Part shown: in pieces, positions 57,389 through 64,000 of the stretch | Position numbering within the stretch: position 1 is the first letter of the stretch | How the letters are laid out: the number at the start of each line of letters is the position of its first letter | Origin: Paracamarosporium sp. OC-R06-R3 | Taxonomy: Eukaryota > Ascomycota > Dothideomycetes > Pleosporales > Didymosphaeriaceae | Reading direction: 5' to 3' | Length of the DNA stretch: 64,000 bases | NCBI GenBank assembly: GCA_019828545.1 | Contig: JACVRA010000194.1 | Location: 1-64,000 of the forward strand | Notes under the pieces: model-generated | What the model was told of the DNA's origin: nothing | Databases searched by the model: none | The model's input: the letters and a program-made list of their open reading frames with translations, nothing else | Made by a program: the position numbers and the translations under genes

Positions 57389-59523
57389 CTATTTAAATTT
57401 CTTTAAAAGGTTAATTTTTCGCCTACGGGAGTTAACCTTTAGTAGAGGGCTTAGTGCAGGATCTCCACCACTAGCACTACCTTCAGCAGGCTACGCAACA
57501 CGCCTACGCTTTGCCTTTGGCCTAGTACTTTGTAAAGCTGCCCTCTTGCCCTTTTAGGGCAATTGTAGAGCTTTTTAGGCAGTTATAGCTTCTTTTTCTT
57601 ACTATTTCTTGCGCTGAAGTTCGGCTCTTTCTATAGTCTTTCTTTCCTTCTCTATTACCCGCTCCTTCTGGAGCACCTTTCGTTCTATACGCTTCTTTTC
57701 AAGCTACTGCTTTTTGTAGAGCGCAGCAGCTGCCTTAAGGTCCTTCTTATTACTTTTTTAGAGTTTTTCTTACTCCTCTTTACGTGCTCTTACGCGCTCA
57801 CGATAGTGAGCTTTGTAGATCTTAGAAGAACTCTAAAGGACTACACCACTATAATATTCTTTACACTATTGCAGGTTAAGGACCTTGCTCTTCTTTGTAT
57901 ACTTCTTTTTAGTAGTAAGTATATACCTAAGGCCTTTATTTTTATAAAGAAGCAGCTCGTTTTGTACTTAGAGGTAATATAGTAAAGTGTGACGGCCTGG
58001 TGCACTGGCAGGTCACATGATCTCGCGTTCAGACGCAACTACGCGCTCAGGCGCGACTACCTTGTACGACGTTGCTACCCGGAGCGGAACATTATTCTGC
58101 CTGGCAACTGCGTATAAAAGTAAGCGCGCCCTTTGTACCTATTATCTCCTTATCTTAGTGTAGCTGAAATAGAGCCAACTTACCTTATCAACTACCCTTG
58201 ATACAGGAGACTGAGCTCGTCCTCACATAAAGTAGTAATCTTTTAGGCTTTCTACTACTACCTATTATAAATAACGTGTTCTAAAACCTGTCTAATCTTT
58301 CTCTAGTTAGCTTCTTTAAGGGGTGAGCTTCGTGGCTCGTCCTTAGCTTCATCTAGTGTTCTTGGGCGATACTTTTTAAGTATAACCTCACGATCTATAG
58401 GAAAGATCTCTATAGCCTTAAAGGACTTTAATACCAGCTTCTCCGTCATACAGCGCGTCCATACGTTCTAAAATAATAAAAAGAAGTCGCCTTTCTTAAT
58501 AGGGATAAGGCCTTAGCTCTTTATTGTGTAGTAAGAAAGCTTAGTAGAGTAGGCCCGCGTAAGTGGACTAAAACAAGCCATATTAAGTAGCTAAAAGCTA
58601 TAGGTTAAATAAGGAGGAAAGATTGCAAGAAGAATACATTGCTTAAAGTAGTAGTCAATAAAATCCTTTATCACGTATAAGCTATAGCCATTAAGGATAA
58701 GGAGCCTCTATTTCTTCCCAGCTTTGACTTTTATACGCCGTTGAAAAACCTATTTAAGCTAGGCCAATCCTATATCGTTATTCGTCCATCTGCTGGGAGA
58801 TGAGCTAACAAAAACGTCGTGCTCCTTAACCTATATATCGCTCACCTAAGCTAATTGAATTGACTTGTTCTTTAACTAAAAAATTAGCCCTGGAGGCAGG
58901 CAGCTCCTATCTGCGTAAACTCCAGCCAACAAAGTAATCCACTTACGTAAGCTATTTTGAATTACTTCTCTTTGTTTCTTTTTAAGCTATAAAGCCTTGC
59001 TGAAGATCCTCTTGCTCTTTCCTATTACCCTAATAGCGAAGCCTTTTTTATCTATATTATATATATTCTTAGGCAGGACGTTATACTCCTTAATCTTTGC
59101 ATAAAGAATATTAAAGTAGAGGTCGTATTTTACCTTAGAATTAGCCCTAAAGCGTACTGCGTCTATATAGCTAGTGGTCTTAGAGGTGAGAGCTTCGTTG
59201 TTCCTGTCTAAAAAGCGATGAACCCAGCTAATCCCAACGTAATCTTTAGCTACTTACTCTGCAAAAATTTAAGTTATCTCTTTTAAGGGTGGAATCCCTT
59301 TGCTAGTAAGGTCTTTTATATAAGCTACAAGCTCTAGCTCCTGTTGTGGGTTAAGTTTCTGCTTATTAATTGTCTGGGCCTGCACTGAGCCCTGTACGCC
59401 CCGGAATCTTCGCGATAGCGTGTGGCGGTTAACTTTAAACTTAGCTGCACACTCTTTATATAAAAGTCGTTTTCCTAGTTCTTGCGATTTCAACGCTGCA
59501 ATCGCATTATCAATAGGTGCCAT
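57389..59523 (-). pseudogene. Pogo-type transposase of the nested element, RIP-inactivated and LTR-interrupted
   Basis: The ATG at 59523 starts an 84-codon open stretch with the psq-type helix-turn-helix (ECAAKFKVNRHTLSRRFRG) and the first part of the CENPB-type domain (NKQKLNPQQELELVAYI). Downstream the frame has many TAG/TAA codons, then the LTR insertion at 57988-58227, then a Lys/Arg-rich tail ending RRRKINLLKKFK before the TAG at 57389. It is non-functional. Confidence 0.85.
57988..58227. mobile_element. Solo LTR, 240 bp
   Basis: It starts tgtgacgg and ends cctcaca, giving the short terminal inverted repeat TGTGA/TCACA. It is flanked by the 5-bp direct duplication taaag (57983-57987 and 58228-58232) and contains a TATA-like cgtataaaag (~58110). 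No second LTR or internal retrotransposon sequence is present, so it is the product of recombination between two LTRs. It lies within the nested pogo element and is less AT-rich than that element. Confidence 0.85.
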
Positions 59524-59577
59524 GGTTGTGGAGTTATCGCGTGTGAAAGTGTGGGATAGTTACGCGTTCTGGTGTTT

Positions 59578-59621
59578 GGGTGGGCGCCTCACCGACGGGG
59601 GCGCCTCGGCGTTCGGCACTG
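59578..59621 (-). repeat. Right terminal inverted repeat of the nested element, 44 bp
   Basis: Perfect partner of 57236-57279, followed by the TA duplication at 59622-59623. Confidence 0.93.
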
Positions 59622-59758
59622 TAGAGCCCGTGTTCGCGTAATGCACGCGCAACACCAAAAACGCTCTACCAGAGATGAGGCGATAGAGCCACCCACAATC
59701 AATATTATCTTTATACTATCTAGGATAGTACAGAACTGATACCTGCGATCATTTTGTA

Positions 59759-61617
59759 CTACTTGTATCTATCAGGAAGCTTGACGCTGCGGCCGCGGCG
59801 CGTAGAGATCGCTGGGGTGGCAGATACGCCCTCTGAGGCCTCCCCAGTATCTAGAGTATCAACAACACGTTTCTGACGCTTTCTTCTCTGTGGAGGTGCC
59901 TGGGAGGCCTTCCTCTTACCCTTTTGGGATAGTTGTAGAGCCTTTTCAGCGTCGCGGGTAGACTTCTGGGCAGCGCGCTGAGCTGCCTTTTCAGCCCTCT
60001 CTTTCTCCTTCTTCTTCCTAGCCACCTCACGCGCAACACGCTTCTCCTGCTGGACTTTCTCCTTATACAGCTTAGCTGCCTTCTTAAGCTCTGCCTTATC
60101 TGCTTTTTGAAGCTGTTGCTCCTTCTCCTCTCGCTCCCTGATTGATTGACGCGTACGTGCCTCCCTCACCTTTCTAGGTGACCAGAAGACTGGAACACCA
60201 TGATACTCCTCCCTCTGCTGGAGGTCTAGAGTCTTGCCCTTCTTCCTATGCTTCTGCTTAGCAGATAGTACCTGCTTTATCCCCTCCATCTCATACTTAA
60301 GTAGCTCATTTTGGATAGATAGGTGATGAAGTGATTGGCGTAGCTTCTGAGTCTCCTGGCTACCCTGATCCTTAACAGCTGATCGTACCAGCCTATCCAT
60401 CTTTCGCCAGTCATGATCACTAAGTCCTGATGAGGAGCTATGTCCTGAGTCCTCATTATAGGTGAACCTATCAAGGATAGGATCAGGATCAGGTGGTGAT
60501 ATACCTGTTGATTTAAAAGAGCTAAGGATTGTTGATTCCTTAAAGGAAGCCTTCCACGCATTCCAGAGTAGTGGGAAGAAATCAGCCTTGTTGATAGAAG
60601 CTAGGCCCTGGCTTCTATGGAGGTATCTTGATAGCTCAGCTGAATAGGCTGTTGATAGAGGCTTGAACAGGCCTACGTCTAGGGGCTGGAGCGTATGAGT
60701 TGAATGAGGAGGTAGGATAGCTAGGAGAATCCGATTCCTATCACAGTAGTCGATAAAATCCATAGAAACATGGGATCCATGGCCATCCAGGATTAAAAGT
60801 CGATAGGATCGTCGGGCCTTCTTCTTTGTACAGCGATCAAATACTTGTTCAAGCCAGGCCAGCCCAATATCGTTGTTGGTCCAGCCAGAGAGTGATGAGG
60901 TGATAAAGACCTCATGTTCTCCTGCCTTGATATCCTCTACCCAGGCTGATTGAATGGCCTTGTTGGCAGCCTCATAGATAAGGCTTGGCGGCAGAGCTGA
61001 TCCATCAGCGCAGATACATGCTAGGAGCGTAATCCATGCCCGACTACCATCCTGGAGTGATGCCCTAACCTCCTTCTTCTCCCACATTCGCCTGCTGAAT
61101 ATCCTTTTTGACCTGCCAATGATCCCGATTAGGAAGCCATTCTCATCCATATTGTAGGAATGACAAGGATCTATCTGATATTGATTGATCTTGCCAGCAG
61201 GTAGTCAAAGTAGAGACGATATTTATCCTCTGAATTAGCTTTGTGGCGATTGCTGTCCATGCCGGCTGTCCAGTGAGAGATTAGATAGATACTATGGCGG
61301 TTGATGAAGCGAGTAACCCAGCTCTCGCTGACCGGCTCTTTTGCTATTGTAGAGGCAAAGTTCCGTATCATCTCTCTAGTAGGAGGTAGGTGTCTCTCTG
61401 TGAGTCCCTTGATATATTGTACAAGCTCTATCTCTTGCTGTGGGGTGAGCTTCTGCTGGTTGAAGTTCTTGACCTGCCGAGGCTGTGTTTTCCCTTGATG
61501 CCTTCGGCTTAACGCGGATCGATCAAGACCACGTCTAGTAGCAATTTCTGTATACGAAAAATCTTCTCCTGGGCCTAGCGATTCAATCTCATTAACTGCA
61601 GCCTGATATGGATCCAT
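59759..61617 (-). pseudogene. Pogo/Fot1 transposase, nearly intact, one frameshift
   Basis: Transcribed from the ATG at 61617 (MDPYQAAVNEIESLG). Domains in order: psq-type helix-turn-helix (~15-45), CENPB-type DNA-binding domain (LTPQQEIELVQYIKGL; ESWVTRFINRH), then the DDE_1 core with catalytic Asp in NMDENG, LLILDGHGSH and LQPLDVGLF. A Lys/Glu-rich coiled coil ends in RRGRSVKLPDRYK. The frame is lost once, around 61190-61197, where it lacks 4 bp relative to the copy at 386-2257. No premature stops of the RIP type are seen otherwise. As it stands the protein would be cut after the DNA-binding half. Confidence 0.9.
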
Positions 61618-61651
61618 GTTGGTGGAGTTTTCGCGTGTTGAAAGTAGGGTG

Positions 61652-61705
61652 TTTTGGTGTTGCGCGTGCATTACGCGAACACGGGCTTTACGCGCACGGA
61701 CACGG
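61652..61705 (-). repeat. Right terminal inverted repeat of the outer element, ~54 bp
   Basis: Matches 57219-57235 plus 59624-59660 with one mismatch (a versus g) just past the insertion point of the nested element. Confidence 0.9.
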
Positions 61706-62177
61706 TACCCTCCTAGCGCCACTGAGAGCCGACGCAACATCACGTGCGCTAAACAGCTTCCTATGGTTAAATGCGCCGCTCATTCATGTTGTGCCCTTAC
61801 GTATCATATCTGGCCGTCCAGTTGAGAGGCCCAGGCGTGAAGCCAGATGAGATTGCCGATCAGACTACGGCGCGGAAGTCAACGAGTGCCACACTAGAGG
61901 CGACCTGCAGTATATTGCCTGTCGATATGTTTCTACCCATCCGAGTAAGATTCCAGCTTCATAGAGCGACGCGTCGAATTATTACCGCAGAATTAGCGTT
62001 GAGCGTTGTGTTACATAACGAGCTACACCCCCACCACCATTTCCCTTAACCGGTTAGAGAGACAGGCAACAGCCGCGCAAGGATGGCCTCATGGCTTCTC
62101 CGCTTTTGCTCAAGATGCAAAGACATTGTTCTTCTCGTTTGCTCAAGTGCTCATGACACCGTGTTTCCTCCGTCAAG
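61706..62177. other. Stretch between transposon and HET gene
   Basis: No gene supported; the likely promoter and leader of the HET-domain gene. The transposon ends about 470 bp from its ATG. Confidence 0.45.
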
Positions 62178-64000
62178 ATGTATCAATATACGACCTTGCC
62201 CTCACGCCATGTGCGGCTGCTCACGATCTTTCCTGGCCAGCCACAAGATGCGATTGTAGGCAAGCTTACTGTCGCTTCGCTAGATGAGAATCCCGAGTAT
62301 GAAGCATTTAGTTATCTCTGGGGCCCACCTGTCTTCACTGTGAAACTTCTTCTGTCAGGGAAAGATGGCGATATGCATACGTCAATGGCAGACCATGTTG
62401 CACACTATAGGCAAGGCTCGAGCTCGGAGGAAGCGCAGGCTAAATATGGCCACGTCCTGATCACGGAGACTCTGGCCGAAGGCATAGCGCAATTTCGCCA
62501 CGTGGACAAAGTCCGTGTGGTCTGGATCGATCAAGTCTGTATTAACCAAAAGGACCTGAAGGAGCGCGCTGCACAGGTACAACTGATGGGAGATCTGTAT
62601 TCGAGTGCGGCTAGCGTGCTCCTTTGGCTGGGCCCGGATCTAGGAAATGATGCACCAGCAGCAACCCGACTTGTACAAGATATTGCGAATGCGAGGAAAA
62701 GGTACGAGTTCGGAGGCGAGGCCGATCTAGAGGCAATGGATTCCATGAGAGAGAGAGGGATCGACGTCAATTACCGGCGACAACCGCTGGATATGATACC
62801 TCCTCCTGGCGAACGCCCCTTGATAACGGTTTTCGACATGCCCGACGATGATGCCCCCGAAATGAAAGCCATGGTACGATTAATGGAGCTTCCGTATTGG
62901 GGTAGAGCTTGGATACTACAAGAAACTCGACTCGCAACCAAAAGAGAAGCGATGTGGGGATCTACGCATTTTGATGTCGAAGCGTTGTCCGATGCTGTAG
63001 CGTGGTTCCTGCAAAGCGAAAGCACTGCCGGCTTGCCTACACCCAGATTGAGAGTTTCTTTATTTTATCTAGTTTTCGGCTGCCTTTGTAGACCTGTTGG
63101 ACCGCCTGTGGAGTCCCTCGATAGGGGTTTCATGTTAATGAGGCAACGGCAGGCAACGCATCCTGCCGACAAGATTTATGCCTTCCTTGGATTGTTGAGG
63201 GAAAAGTCAACGGTGACGGTGGATTACGAAAAGTCAACCATCGATGTTTACACCGACGCGTTCCTAGCAGCCATAGAAGAAAGCGGGACGCTCGATGTCC
63301 TATCAAGAACTTATCCTACATTAGAGTCCATCGCAGAGAGTGAAGCCGTAGGATGGCCGACATGGCTTCCAGATCTCAAGCCGAGGTCTACGGGTGTGGC
63401 GTTGGTCGACTATCTCAAATTCGCCTCTGCGTTTGGCAAACCAGAGGAATCAAGTAGTACCGCTTCCGATTTAACGACAGCGCAAATACTCCAGCCATTC
63501 CCAAGTAAAGAAAATGGGTACAAACTTCTATTAAAAGGGAAAACCGTTGACAAGATTGTGCAGACATCAGATTTTCGCTTTTCATCTGCCATTTGGAAGG
63601 AGCATACCGAGTTCTACGAGTACATGTCTGCAGCTTGGAGCGTAGCACATGACACACACAATGCAGAGTTATTCTTATACTCTGTGATTGGTGCAAGAGG
63701 CTCATATTGGGAGAGGACTGGCGCCTTGACGGAACTCAATCAAAGCGGCCGGCGAGAAATGTTTGAATTCATCGACTTCCGAAACCAGGGTCGCGAGGAC
63801 CTTGCATCCAGAACTTTCGTTGAGGTTATGAAAGCTAAAATACACACATTTCTGGTTTTTGCGTGGGTCTTCGCTGGTAGTGAGAAGAGTGGTGGTCTAC
63901 TGAAGAGAATTTCGTTACCATCGCAACCAGCCGACGTCATCGTGCGAGAAGTTGAACTCGTCGATGCTTTGCTCAATGAGTTATACGAGTTTTCGTACGA
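62178..64000 (+). CDS. HET-domain protein, incomplete at the window edge
   Basis: Open without interruption from the ATG at 62178 to the end of the window, at least 607 residues; the 3' end lies outside. The HET domain is recognisable from its three blocks: YEAFSYLWGPP (~50), VRVVWIDQVCINQKDLKERA with LMGDLYSSAASVLLWLG (~115-150) and PYWGRAWILQETRLA (~240). The block HPADKIYAFLGLL (~330) is the usual post-HET motif. The rest is a variable C-terminal region. HET-domain proteins act in heterokaryon incompatibility and possibly non-self defence, where their activation triggers cell death. There is no signal peptide, so it is intracellular. Confidence 0.92.
   Translation, partial: MYQYTTLPSRHVRLLTIFPGQPQDAIVGKLTVASLDENPEYEAFSYLWGPPVFTVKLLLSGKDGDMHTSMADHVAHYRQGSSSEEAQAKYGHVLITETLAEGIAQFRHVDKVRVVWIDQVCINQKDLKERAAQVQLMGDLYSSAASVLLWLGPDLGNDAPAATRLVQDIANARKRYEFGGEADLEAMDSMRERGIDVNYRRQPLDMIPPPGERPLITVFDMPDDDAPEMKAMVRLMELPYWGRAWILQETRLATKREAMWGSTHFDVEALSDAVAWFLQSESTAGLPTPRLRVSLFYLVFGCLCRPVGPPVESLDRGFMLMRQRQATHPADKIYAFLGLLREKSTVTVDYEKSTIDVYTDAFLAAIEESGTLDVLSRTYPTLESIAESEAVGWPTWLPDLKPRSTGVALVDYLKFASAFGKPEESSSTASDLTTAQILQPFPSKENGYKLLLKGKTVDKIVQTSDFRFSSAIWKEHTEFYEYMSAAWSVAHDTHNAELFLYSVIGARGSYWERTGALTELNQSGRREMFEFIDFRNQGREDLASRTFVEVMKAKIHTFLVFAWVFAGSEKSGGLLKRISLPSQPADVIVREVELVDALLNELYEFSY

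Larger units (their letters stand above)
57236..59621 (-). mobile_element. Second pogo-type transposon, RIP-degraded, inserted in the first
   Basis: A 2386-bp element with perfect 44-bp inverted repeats (57236-57279 and 59578-59621) and a TA duplication (57234-57235, 59622-59623) produced within the host element's left terminus. Its termini (starting cagtgccgaacgccg) belong to a different subfamily from the host. The interior is AT-rich with many stops. A 240-bp LTR lies inside it. Confidence 0.92.
57219..61705 (-). mobile_element. Fot1/pogo-type DNA transposon, little mutated, carrying a nested insertion
   Basis: Outer limits are set by inverted repeats of about 54 bp with one mismatch and flanking TA duplications (57217-57218 and 61706-61707). 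The left repeat is split: its outer 17 bases sit at 57219-57235 and the rest resumes at 59624-59660, because another element inserted at a TA within it. The right repeat is intact (61652-61705). Without the insert the element is about 2.1 kb, the same as its relative at 298-2410. It encodes one transposase on the minus strand (59759-61617). Confidence 0.92.

Noticed and set aside
1..64000. tRNA, rRNA or CRISPR features
   Set aside because: I looked for paired A/B-box tRNA patterns, rRNA-like blocks and regularly spaced repeats and saw none. A dedicated scan could still find a divergent tRNA.

Overview
The window is nuclear DNA of a filamentous ascomycete (Pezizomycotina; Dothideomycetes is only a guess from overall flavour). 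The evidence is short GT-AG introns of about 45-140 nt with CTAAC-like branch points, typically fungal families (Zn2Cys6 and C2H2 regulators, fungal rhodopsin-like membrane proteins, CorA-like, HET and NACHT-ankyrin proteins), and Fot1/pogo DNA transposons carrying the CAG/TGG-to-TAG stop pattern left by repeat-induced point mutation (RIP). No tRNA, rRNA or CRISPR was seen. Exon coordinates below were worked out by hand from splice signals and reading phase; no alignment was run.

Left edge (1-2774): the end of one DNA transposon abuts a 2.1 kb Fot1/pogo element (298-2410) whose transposase is riddled with stops while its 50-bp terminal inverted repeats are perfect. The element cuts off all but the C-terminal ~120 codons of a PDR-type ABC transporter. 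Next are an Old Yellow Enzyme (3959-5083), an NmrA/isoflavone-reductase-like protein (7488-8402) and a broken Hsp70-like gene (8553-9188).

Region 10.4-17.6 kb: an O-methyltransferase-fold gene that lacks the usual catalytic His, a five-exon Zn2Cys6 regulator upstream of it on the same strand, and a divergently transcribed myo-inositol/sugar transporter. No PKS, NRPS or terpene synthase was found, so this is at most a small regulatory/metabolic group.

Region 18.3-35.4 kb: a CorA-like transporter diverging from a stand-alone RelA/SpoT-type (p)ppGpp synthetase, a four-exon protein of unknown function with a Cys-rich motif and C-terminal anchor, a four-finger C2H2 regulator, a MITE-like hairpin, a GMC oxidoreductase, and a 1175-residue NACHT-ankyrin (fungal NLR-like) protein.

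Region 36-57 kb: decayed and intact genes alternate. There is an MFS relic, a phosphotransferase with a frameshift and a lost metal-binding Asp, two rhodopsin-like 7-TM proteins on either side of a cytochrome P450, a protein ending in a ubiquitin fold with an RLRGC tail, a SnoaL-like protein, a monocarboxylate-type MFS transporter, a LysM-domain pseudogene and a two-exon protein of unknown function.

Right edge (57.2-64 kb): a three-level transposon nest. A solo LTR sits inside a RIP-degraded pogo element, which sits inside the left inverted repeat of a little-mutated pogo element whose transposase has one 4-bp deletion. Beyond it a HET-domain gene runs off the window. Both transposon clusters border broken genes, which suggests local genome decay around repeats.
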